DNA of 60,000 bases, from NCBI RefSeq assembly GCF_910592395.1, contig NC_088308.1, positions 16,633,501 to 16,693,500 of the forward strand. The letters are read 5' to 3'. Shown here one piece after another: positions 14,001 through 26,000 of the stretch. Under the pieces are notes generated by a model. It was given only the letters and a program-made list of their open reading frames with translations, had not been told where the DNA came from and made no database searches. The position numbers and the translations under genes are program-made. Each line of letters starts with the position of its first letter. Position 1 is the first letter of the stretch. This stretch comes from Lineus longissimus. Taxonomy: Eukaryota; Nemertea; Pilidiophora; Heteronemertea; Lineidae.

Positions 14001-17000
14001 CCCAGTCAAAGCATCCTAGAATTGCAAAACCATCAATTTCAATTTCGCTGCAGTGAAAGCATTCTATATCCAGTCCTAGGAAAACCGCGACCTTCAAGCA
14101 GTCCATTGCAACCAAACTTGACCTAGAAACATGTGCATAGCTTCATCTTGATAGTGCTGATTCCGGGCTACTGGAATTCAGTAGGTTGATCTAGTTTCCG
14201 TTGACTAGACCACCTGTGCGTGCTCCACTGCCTTATGCTCACAGTGGTGTGATCAAGTTAGCATGCAACATGGACAGACTGCTGTCTAACTTCCTATGAC
14301 TGTATCTCCGAGAGACAAACTTTGGGTCCTAAACTGCGAGCTATTTATGATATCTGCAGACTTTACTCTCATTATTCCCCCTGATGGGATACATGTGCAG
14401 TAGAACCTCTCTATCAAGGACACCCCCGGGACTGATTAGTGCTGTCCTTAATTGAGAGGTGTCCTGATCAGAGAGGTCAAATTGAATGGAAACAACAAAG
14501 TTGGTACCAAAACTAGCGTCCGTATTAGAGAGGTTGTCCTTAATAGAGAGGTGTCTGCTTAGGGAGGTTCCACTGTAGCTTACCTTGAGTCACACAAGAT
14601 GTACGAGCTGTAGCAGTACTCCCCATCCTTGCGTCGAATGCCGAGGCGGTGCATGGTGTCGGCCCGGAGCTCGAGCAAGCACCTGAATACCGCCTCACGG
14701 ATGCTACATGCGGTCTTTGACATGTATTTCTCCCTGTAATGTGTCCTCAAAATATTGAGTAACAACTCGTAGATTTTGCTAGCGTGCGTCGAAGGCAACT
14801 GGAAGAGTTTTGTCTGTAATGTAAATTTCAGAATATCATTTTAAAAACTTTCCCTAATGAATACCAACAATTTGGAAGAGTTTTGCCTGTAATGTAAAGG
14901 GGATGTTCGGCTAAGGGACCTGATTACCAAAATTTTTTTAGGGTATTTATAGTAGGAATTAAAAGATGAAATTTGCATGGATGGTACAAAAGACCGAACT
15001 CTAGATGATGAAAAAAGAAAATCTCGGCATATCTGTAATTAAGGATGGAAAACAATGAGGTTTCTAAAAAGTGGCAAAAAAGGTAGAAAACAGTAAGAAA
15101 TTAAAAATATTAATATGAATATCTTTAGAATTCATTATAATCTGTACCCTGACAAAAAATTATTTTGATCCGAGATTGCCTTCATGCAGAAAATCGAGAA
15201 AAATCAAGAAAAAACGTCATATTGCTGGGTGTGTGTATTGCATGGAATAGCCATTTAAAATGACCAGCACAAAAGAATAAATGAACCAGTAATAACTTTG
15301 ATAACACAGTCCTGTGGCCCTGTGTCTGTTTCATTAATTGACTAGTTTGGTTGAAGATTGATTTGGCTCTGTATGCATGCATTCCATAACCTCTTGATGA
15401 CCAGGCGGTTAACCCTTTTTGCTCATGTGTGTCTCCAGCGCTGGTCAGAATTTATTCACCCCAATTTGAGTATATACTGTATGTTCAGCGAAGAAAAACT
15501 ACATGCATATAGCGTTTGTGCAAGAATTGGATTGGCAAGGGTGTTTCCCATTCATATCGACTTTATGTGCAGGCAATTGGTACTTATATTATTAACTTGT
15601 GTTTTTTTTAAACATGTCAAAATGTACATCAGTTATCAGTACTCAATATTTGGTTCTTTTTTATGTTGGTGTTCTTGCTTTTTTAGTGGTATTGTCTTAT
15701 TATTGAGTATAGAATAGGCCATCTACAATGTGATTTTTATGTGTGTGACAAGATCAAAGTAATTACATCATCAAGCCATACTCTGAACATGATGCCCAGT
15801 GGCAAAACCAAATTATATAAATCCCTCAACTTGATCATGATGTCATCACAATACCTCCCCCCACCCACCCCTTTTGTGTTGGTCATGGTTCATAAGCAAT
15901 TTCTATAGTTGTTTTCCACTCTAATGACATTGGCTGTCCATGACTAAATGCAGTTTTTAGGCAGTGGGTTCATTTCTTGTTATGTAATAGTCCTTGTAAT
16001 AGTGTTGGGGAATTTTACCTGTGTATTTCAGTAGTGCACAGTTGTTCTTCAAAGATGCCTGAAAACCAATGTGAACACTGTACCCATGTATTCACCCGAT
16101 GGAGTCATTTGTTGACACATTCGTGTCCATTTAGAGTGAGTGCAGTGGATGCAGCTACCTTTCAAACTCTTGAAAGACCAAGCAACGTAAATAGTGTTAA
16201 GGATGCTTTGGGAGCCAATTCAATTTGTGAGCGACTTATTATTTGTCAGGCCGGCAAACTTGCCGTACCAGGAGTGTGGCCATTTGTGTTTATACCCGGC
16301 AGAATAAATGCAACAGCTTATCTGAAGCTAAAGGAGCTAGCAGCTATCAATCCCCATCAGGAGTTGCACACAATTCTCAAAAACAATGGCACCATAACTT
16401 ATAATGCATACCTGAAAATTCATGACATTTCCTCTAATACTGATTATACTATATGTCCGCCATGGACTCTACCACCAGGAGGATGTCAATATTCGTCTAG
16501 TATTAGTGGAAATATGGTAACAATTGTGCAAAGCTCGGTGAGTATGCAGGTTTTGCGAAAACTAGGTTACTTTGCCACAGCAGTTTTACTGCATGATCTA
16601 TTACAAATACTCATCCTAGTCTTCACTCCGACATTGTGTGATGTTTACTGGGTAGATACTTAAACCCATAGCTTATAGGACCAGGTTCGCGTCATCATGG
16701 TTCTCACCACCTGGGATGATGTTGCATTGTGCCTTTTGGCGGTTTCAGTCATTTTTGACATGCTCAGCCGGATAGGTGGCGCTTTGTGAAAAATGTACTT
16801 TTGGCTTTTGGATATAGACGAAGTGATTTGCAATTTGAATGAGAAATACCATTTCTATTTCATTTGACCTACTTTACAAGGTCACAGAGGTCAAATAGCG
16901 TTAATTGGCCATTTTTACTAAAAATCTGCCCTGTGACATTTGAACCTTTCACTGCGTTTGGAAATAAGGTCGATTTCTTGGCCAATTTCTTGTATTGAAG

Positions 17001-20000
17001 GAGGGTAAACATCTGATTTTGGCGGGAATGCAAGGGAAAGAGCAAATGTCCCAGGGCAGATTTTTAGTAAATTCAGCACTGTCTACCATGAACAGAAAGA
17101 GAAATCACTAATCCTTCACACGTCCCCCCAATAATGATTGGAAATATTTACCCCTAGAGTTGTTGAATATGACAACCCTGTCTATAGCATTTCCATTACT
17201 ATGAGACCAAGGGTTGTCATATTTGACAGCGCTGTTGAATATTCACTTTTGCCGAACTGATATTGTTTGAAGACAATAACTCATTATACAATTATTTAGC
17301 CAAAAATAATTATCCTGGATGTATTAACCTTTTATTTACCCACCCTGTAGTATGCTTCTTTCTATTTTAAACAAGATACAGCCACACTCACAACCCGGAC
17401 ATCTTGGAGCATCACAGCATAGCCAGGATATTTCAGCTGAGGATAGTACAAGTTCACATGGAGACTCAAGCGATGAGGAATATGGTTATCTGGATTTTTC
17501 AGATGAAGAAGATGATATTCAGGGGTGTTCTGAATCGAATGTTCAGAGCAGTGCAGGACAAAATGGACAGAGTGGATATACATATAAACAAACTGATAGT
17601 CATTATGATGAAGTGTATGAGAGGCATCAGTGGCCAAAAGAAAGACGGGAAAGTAAAAACTGTTTCCGTCATCCATGGATGTTGCAGGAAGGCCAACTTC
17701 AGAACTGTTCAGGACTAAGGGTCAGAGATTTCTGGAATCTTGTATGGCTACAGAGAGATACCGTTCACAGAGACTCGGGATTAGATATTTCTGCACGTGT
17801 GTTGCTGTATAGGTATAGAATGAGGTCAAACGTTGACTTCATTGACATTTCGGCCACCTTCCAAGTCGCTGCATCAACTGCGCACGACATCTTCTGGTCA
17901 CAATTGACCTATCATCTTTTCCAAAATAGTCATATACCAAATCTCTTCTGGTCTCCATCAACCACAACAACCGAAAAAGATAAGTTTTTTCAAAGTGTTC
18001 AACAAGCAGAGTCGCCATACCACAGGGAGTTGCTATCGTATATGGATGACCCAACAGGACGACACCGTAGCCCAGTAGGAATTTCCCTTGATTCCAAGAA
18101 GGTGCGGGTGCCAAATTCCATGGATTACGATAATCAGAAAGCTTCTTATTACCCAAAGAAGGGTGGTCATTGTGTCACATTTACCTCATTAGTCAGCACA
18201 ACAGGGCATGTTTTGTTGACAACGCCAATAGCTGCAGCAGCAACTCCAAGATGTGGTGACAGCCAATTGGCAGGCCTCGAAATTGCCCGTGAGTCACACC
18301 AGAATACAGGGGATCATGGGATGACGTCCCTCTTGAAAGGCACAGATCGTTACTTTGTTGTCCTTGCTGTAGATAAAGGGTACATCTTCGTTCCTCATAA
18401 TGTCAACCTGAACAACATTCAGAACTTCCAAGAGTGGTGTAAGACAAATGGATGCTTTGTAATATGGCCCAGTGATGGAGATGAACAAATCCTGCAAGTA
18501 CGAAATAATAACATTCAATTCGTGGACTGTCCTGGGGATCCCATTCTGACAAAGAATAGTTGAGCCATTGTTGGAAAGCTGCGTGCAGGTGTTGAGCAAT
18601 TTCATGGGGCCATGAGGCAGGAGAAGATCTTTACCACAGTGCCATATCAGTTTCTGCTACCCCTTGGAGAATCATTTTGCCAGAAGTATCACATTCCCTT
18701 GGCTTATGCGAACAGCCCTCGCTTGTCTTTAATATGGCTAGCCAGTGTGAACGTGTACAACCAATTCCATAGGAAATTCAGCTTGAAATTCGTCAGCAAC
18801 CAGGAACAGATACGACTAGCGCAATTGGTGAAACTTCGGCTGAATCAAACAAGTTTCTTGCACGATCTTGACATTCAGTGGCCAGTAAATATCACTGACA
18901 TTCCGAGGTCAAATGCTGCTTCCAGCGGCTGGAGTACGATAACAATGAGTGGAACTGGGACTCTCAGAAATCAGCTGAATCTCCCCACAGTCGATGCGCA
19001 GGAACGGGATAGCTTTTATGAATTGCCATTGGGTCCATTCCTGTTCAAAAGAGCTCTGTCCTATATCACACACCTGCGGCAGCTGGAGCTAGACATCCCT
19101 CCGATTCTTGACAGTTTTGAAGACATCAGTGACCTCTGGGATGCAATGCGCGAGCCTCCTTCTACAACTGTTGTTTACTACAGAACACTGGCAAATGAAC
19201 CCCAGGGATGGGATGAACAGCGCTATTTCCAATGGCCAGTCTCTGGTGGAATTAAAATCATTACAGCAAAGATGCCATCAGCAAATCGATCAAACCGTAA
19301 CACTACAAATCTCAAACGCCCACTGTTGGTCTTCGCTGATGTTCCAAACAATTACCTGGGTTTCACAGGACCTCTAATGAAACTTGTGGGCTGGAATTGC
19401 AGCTCGGCAGCTGGAAGCGATCTAGGATCACGCATCCTTGTATCTGACGCCCATGTACTAGCCTTACTGATCATAATATGTGGAAATCTACCACACAGGC
19501 CAGTGATCAGACTATGTCACATGAGTGATCCGAAGTTGCCTCTCTCACTACAGCCAAGTTATGCTGGGCCACAGATTTGTAGACAAGTGAGCGTAAATTC
19601 TGCAAATAGTCAACATCAGTCCACAGTGCAACTTGGGGCGAGCACTTCAGTAGCAGACAGTCGATCTTGCAGTGCACAGACCCAATCACCACCAATCACA
19701 ACCAGGATACCAACAGTGTCACCTGGTACTTCCTCAGCTGCATCTACTTCTGGATTTCTTGGCCTAACAAATGACGGTAACATATGCTACAGCATTGCTG
19801 TTAGTCAATGTTTAAAGCATGTGGGCTTACATGACAACATTCGAGGAACAAGTGCACTTGATAATATTTTTATGAACACCTGCCAGAGAATTGGGGGTGA
19901 GGAGTTCTCGCTCATTCCTCTAATCCGTGCAGTCAATGCAACAATGCAAGGAGCAGGATTCAGAATCCCACTGTATAATGACGCCGGAGAATTTCTAATG

Positions 20001-23000
20001 GAACTTCTGCAGAAACTGCACATAAACGAGGGTTTCCTCACCTCTTGGCCTGCAGAACTGGTGTGTCCTTCCGGGCATGTGTCACAGAAAATGGTCGGTG
20101 CAGATAATTTCAGCATCCGACTTAATGTTCCACAAGGAAATCGTGCTTCGCTGCAACATATGTATGAACATTATTTTGAAGAGGCAGCACCAGTTCCACT
20201 GATATGTGAGACACCAGTTAGAAATAGATTATGCGCTCAAAGTGGCATCGGATTACAAGTATGCAGGCAAGGACAGGTGTCAATTATAGAACTAAACAGA
20301 CGCCTCGATCTGTTATCCAACACAAAGTGTACTACTAGTATCTCTGCTCCAACTTCAGAAGTTTTCACTAACCAAACAGCAATGGCAGTGCTATGCCATT
20401 CAGGAAAGTCCTGTGACATCGGTCACTGGTTATGTTTCCTAAAAGACACGAGACAGGATTGGTGGAAGCTAGATGATAGCCAGCGGCCAGTTAAAGTTTC
20501 ACCCTGGGAGACCCAGGGCAATCTACTTACAATAAATGCGATATTCTTTCGCTAGAATAGGCAGCATTAGAACCAAGCTTAAATTTGTACATACTTTGAA
20601 ATGTTTCAAACAATTTAGCCTAGAACAACTCTGGTCTCAGGACAATAGGCTAACATTTTGTAAATACGTAAATGCTCAGAGATGAAGTGACTTCCCCGTG
20701 AAGAGAAACAGTTAAAGCATGGATGTCATGAAATGGCAAACGCCGGTATCAACCAGTTGACGAGATTACCCGAGAAGGGAAAGAGTTGAAGGACAATCGT
20801 AATATGTATTGTTCACCTGTGTCATGAACGAGTTAGTCGTGAAATGGCGATTGCTGGTATCAACAAGTTGACGAGATTACCGGAGAAGAAAAAGAGTTGA
20901 AGGACAATCGTAATATGTATTGTTCACTTGAGTCATCGAGCGGCCAGCGGGAAAGAGTTTGTCGTGAAATGGCAATTGCTGGTATCATCCAGTTGACGAG
21001 ATTACCCGAGAAGAGAAAGAGTTGAAGAGAGACATTTGAAGGACAGTACTAATATTGTTCACTTGGTCATTGAGCTTATCAAATGGGGGAGCAGATGACG
21101 AGGTGAAGTGACTTGGCTAAGGATAGAAACAGCTGTGTTGTGTTGCCAACACAGTTAGAACATGCTACTAGATAATATGTGTTACCCTCCCAACAACTAG
21201 TTGGAATATCAAATGGATAATGCTCTGTTACCTTTACAACGACTAGTTGGAATATTGAATGGATAATCCTCTGTTACCTTGACAACAGCTAGTTGGAATA
21301 TAGAATGGATAATCCTAACAGAATAAGATATGATCCACCATGTGCATGTCGCACAGAAGATGAGCGTCAAGGACACTTGGAGATGGAAGAAATTGATGTA
21401 TGGTAGGCCTACTCAGATTTCACAGAAGTCTGCCTCAACCTGGGTCGTTTACTTCTTTTTGGAGGGGGGGTCGGGTAACCGGAAACAGCATTTATTCTGT
21501 TAGGTCTTAGAACAGTTGAGGACAGACCTCATCCTTAAACACAGTCTTCTACCTAAAAAATCATGCCTAATGCCTGCCACACACGGTACATTTTCATCGT
21601 ATAGGAATTGGATAGGAAAAACTGGCAACGTGTCTGTCAGGAAACATTGTTCAATTTTTATCGTAAAGGAAAAAAAACTCCACAAATAGGTTCTGTCCTA
21701 TTCATTTCGTTCAAAAAATGCTATGCGAAATAATTAATTTGACCGTTTAAGCTGGGGCTACATTTTTATGTCAAATTGACCTTTCGGGCCGGCGATCATC
21801 GACTACAATGCTTTATAGGTACCCAGTATCTGGTTTGTAAAGGGTTAACAATACTAAAAAAAATTATGACCCCACCATACACGATACATTACTTGATTGT
21901 TCAAAATATTTCCTAAAAAAATATTGATATATATTTTACATCCAACCGATTCTCATGGAAAATCATAGGAAATATTTTAAAGGAAAATAGTATATCGTGT
22001 ATGGCGGTCACAGGGTTAAATACGATTTCAACTTCTTTATAAGCTTTAAGAAATATTTCCACAGCGGCCAAGGCCATCATATTTATGACCCCTTGTATAT
22101 GGGACAAAAAAAGGCATTCTTTTAACACAAAAACATACTCATGGTTAGAATGGGTTTAAAATGCCCAATTATTCATTGTTGGGGCAAAGAAAGGTGAGAT
22201 TAACATGTTATATTATAGTATGTTATTTCATTACAAAGAAGATAAATATTGGGAGCAGGATCAAAATATCACCATTTATTAAGGAATTTCTCTGTACTTC
22301 AATTACAAATTACATGTAGATCGTAAAAATCAAATGATTTTAACAAATGTCTAATATTATTATCTTGCTGGGACAGAATGGGTTAACTTCTTCCAGTTGG
22401 TAAAGTTGACAGTCACTTAACAATTGAACTACTCAATTACAGCATTTATAAAGCTTATTGAAATAGATTCATGTCTGGCAAATAATGCCTCACGGTGTTG
22501 TGGTTTTCTATTGTTAGTTAAGTTCAATATGGCTATTCCATGCAATACACACACCCAGCAATATGACGTTTTTTCTTGATTTTTCTCGATTTTCTGCATG
22601 AAGGCAATCTCGGATCAAAATAATTTTTTGTCAGGGTACAGATTATAATGAATTCTAAAGATATTCATATTAATATTTTTAATTTCTTACTGTTTTCTAC
22701 CTTTTTTGCCACTTTTTAGAAACCTCATTGTTTTCCATCCTTAATTACAGATATGCCGAGATTTTCTTTTTTCATCATCTAGAGTTCGGTCTTTTGTACC
22801 ATCCATGCAAATTTCATCTTTTAATTCCTACTATAAATACCCTAAAAAAATTTTGGTAATCAGGTCCCTTAGCCGAACATCCCCTTTCAAAATATCATTT
22901 GGAAAATTTCTCTTATATATAGTTATAAATACCAACATTTGTTGAGAGCTTCCTGATTGTTCAATGTTTTGCATAGGCAATGGGTGACTTTAAAGTTTCG

Positions 23001-26000
23001 AGTTGGTGTTAGTGTTAGGTGTTGGTGTTGGTGTCAGTGTTAATCTTACCTTAAACATGTCGACGAGTCCCAAAGCTGCAGTCTTGATATCACAAAAGTC
23101 CTCATCCACAGCAATATGAGTGTAGTCCTGGTTCTGCTCCTGGGGGCCAGTGTGAGGGATCGACACCGTGTCAGACAGTGATCGGTTGACGACCCTCTCC
23201 AGGATATCCAGGATGTCTGCGCAACGCTGCGATTGGCAACCTTGGGCAAGATCGAGAAGGAGCTGGACTGCATTGTTCCTGATGTCGACGTCCGGATCGT
23301 TGTCGATGAAAGCCAAGTGTGGAAGCACGACAATGTGGATCAATTCGTCCTGGGGGAAAAAAACAGAAGAAGTCAACGTCAAGGAACAACTGCCTCAGTA
23401 ATGCAGGGGCAAGATCGGTACGTGACACCCATGAGAAGTTTGTTCAAAACCTGTCTGGATCTGAAGCAAAGAGCTATAAAGGCAGAACAAGGTTTCTTTC
23501 CAAGCATTTTGGGTTTTCTTTCATACCAACATTTAAAATATTCCCCAAAAAACCACACTCTGCATTTGTAATTAAATACCTGCATTGTTAATTGAAAAGT
23601 TTAATAAGGACACACACATATATTCTTTGGCCTGAAGCCATCAGGCTTTATGCAGATATTGCACGCTCCAGCTGTAATACTTACCTCATAGAGATGTCTA
23701 TTGGCACTCAACACACAAGAAAGCACAGCTAAAGCTTTGGCTCTAATCTTCGTACGCATCTCATCTTTGAAGTATTTTTCCACCAAATGATTCAAGTTCT
23801 GAATCCAGTTAGCCTTGGCCGGGTGGATGGCCTGAGCCTTGTAGCTAATCAAGACAAGCACGCTACTCTCTGGTCTTCTGTTGGCACACTTTTCTACGAC
23901 TGTGAACAAGCGCTCATGGTCTCCATTGAATACACCATTTTCATAAAGTTGTTCTAACGTTGTGAGAATCTCGTGGAAAATCTGCTGTACTGTTGCTGTT
24001 TGCTCCGTGGGGCATGCCTGAAATTGTTTAAAGACCTCACAATCCTTATACATTGTGTGGAGGGGTGTAACCGGTGTGTTAGGATTTTCTTTCAGATTAA
24101 GCATTGAACAATTATCAAAACAGCAAGAACAGGGGAGGAGGTCAGAATCAAACCTAAAATTTTTTTAAATTGTAAAACACATTTGTGTTTATGGATGATT
24201 GAGGGATGCTCACTGGCAGTGCAACCATTACGAGAGACACTACATATTACATGTAGATATCAGCTCGATCCTTACCTCAAAATGAGAAAGTAGAGTCTCG
24301 ATAATATCCAAAATAATCTGCCATTGTATAAACTGGATATCTGTCCCATACTTTTTGACCAAACGCTGAATGGATAGTACCACTTCATAGACAACGGTAA
24401 CATGGGTACAGTTATGCAGTGCCTGAAAGGGGACAATTCGGAGTTATTGAATACACGGAAACCAGTCGGAAAGTCTTTAGAAAATGTCCATCAGAATATT
24501 TGACGATAAAACTATTCCGCAAAGCTTTTCGTGCAAGCACAGATGTGGAGTATGCAAATTTACTGAAAATTATCTACATGTAAATAGTCATCAGAACATG
24601 AAATTTAAAACAGTCAGCTGAAGTTTATTTGACAGTCCACACTGTGTCTTACCTGTAAAAAGCATGGAAGCACAGTTGAATGAGGATGTTTGAGTGTGGA
24701 CACCCTTTTGGAACCCCACATTGCCATACCAATGAAGAAGACAGCACCTCGAAGGAGCCTGTAGTCAGAGGCATTTTCCCTGGAAAAGAATCGGTACATT
24801 AAAGGTTTCAATTCTAATGACGTTTTTGGATTACGTAAAATCTTTCTTGATTGATGCTACCGATGGCGATGAGCTTGTCCTTTCTTTTTCTCTTGTCTGC
24901 GCATTTTTGTGAGAGTGCGGTCTACAATACATGTTATTTGACCATAAAAGCAAAGTGTCTTGCCCAAGGTCAGGAGCCAAGGCGTAATTTGCAGCCCAAA
25001 ACGGTTAAAGATCTTACCTATTTTGCAGTATCCTACACATTGTGTATATCCCACTATGCCCGAGGTGGGTCCCAAGGAGATTTTTCATCAGCTACAAAAA
25101 AGTAATAACGACCCATCATGGAGTGTCATCAAAGTCTAGTGAGATTTTAAGCATGATTGCCTGGTAACTGATTTATATCTTAGAAATACTGAAGGCAAGG
25201 TTGGGGGGCTCTACATCCAAACAATTGGATCCCTACACATTTCATGTCAATGAACTTCTACAGATATCGTTTCTCAATTCATGATCTACTCACCTTCCAG
25301 CTTGCTTGACAGAACCTATCCAAGTTGACAAGTCGACACAACGAAGTAATAAAGTTATGCAATGCCTCTGACGGCAGGTAGCTATAGCAGACGACAGCAT
25401 TAAACACTTGGATGCACATCTGGAGGTCTTCCTCAACTTTAGTTCTGTTTGAGACTGTACAGGTATATCTGAAAATGGATATGGAAGTGAAATTCTTTTG
25501 CTGGGACGTGAAGTCCTGGTTTTTCGGATCAGATTGATTGCCAGTTCATCCTGATATACATGTACAATTCTAGGTTCTCACCGGAGTCAAACCTAGGCCC
25601 TATTGTGTTAACCACTAGGCTATGAGGCTCCTCAATACTGTCACATAGTAGATGCAGACATTTGGCATAGGCACCAAATACAAGGAATTTATAGTTGCGC
25701 GTACACCACGAAATATTGGTGGACCAATTGCACGTACACCACCACATTGCTGCGACAAATTTGTTCGGCAATCCATTGCCGGTACAAATTGCCGGGCGAA
25801 TTGATGGGACAAATTCGCCCGGCTTGTTAAAAGCTCGGCTTTGTCATGGTGTATGCGCTAATGGATCGGCAATTAGCTAGTTAGATGGTTCGGCGACAGG
25901 CGGCGCTTTCGAAATGGCGCTTTCTGCGCATGCAAGTTATTGTTTGCGCGCCATCTGTTGCCGGATTTCATAACTAGCTGCAGCGGTGGATTTTCGATGG

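Larger units (their letters stand above)
14899..22884 (+). mobile_element. Complete 7,986-bp DNA transposon, Spy-like insertion, DDE transposase fused to a USP-like domain
   Basis: The ends are 356-bp inverted repeats (14899-15254 and 22529-22884) starting GGGGATGTTCGGCTAAGG. The flanks are ...GTAATGTAAA and TTTCAAAATATC, with no target-site duplication. A tandem copy of the target at 14816-14836 reads GTAATGTAAATTTCAGAATA, showing clean insertion between AAA and TTT. AAA/TTT insertion without duplication is the reported trait of Spy elements, relatives of ISL2EU and PIF/Harbinger within the IS5-like group. Inside, on the plus strand, are a C2H2-finger ORF (16055-16537 or to 16663), a transposase/USP ORF broken by one TGA (17352-20555) and a 2-kb tail of tandem repeats. 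Assignment to Spy is from the insertion mode and transposase type, not from a database match. The element lies antisense in a TSC2 intron. Confidence 0.88.

Noticed and set aside
15358-15717. 119-codon ORF near the left end of the transposon
   Set aside because: Hydrophobic, T-rich, no recognisable domain, and upstream of the likely leader splice site.
15977-16054. Upstream ATG at 15977 as start of transposon ORF1
   Set aside because: A strong 3' splice-site-like sequence ends at 16030, so this ATG is probably intronic; 16055 follows directly and precedes the zinc finger.
18561-18563. TGA decoded as selenocysteine
   Set aside because: The position is not a redox or active-site residue and related transposases commonly have Arg here; nonsense mutation or readthrough is simpler.
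17362-18605. Minus-strand ORFs of about 100 codons opposite the transposase
   Set aside because: Shadows of the real plus-strand frame; no domain or codon pattern of their own.
18612-20555. Second half of the transposon ORF as an independent gene starting at ATG 18612
   Set aside because: It is in the same frame as the upstream ORF, the intervening 16 codons contain the expected DDE glutamate, and the N-terminal part continues the transposase fold.
25575-25636. Functional tRNA gene
   Set aside because: A and B boxes are present but a paired acceptor stem and anticodon arm are not convincing; a SINE fragment fits better.
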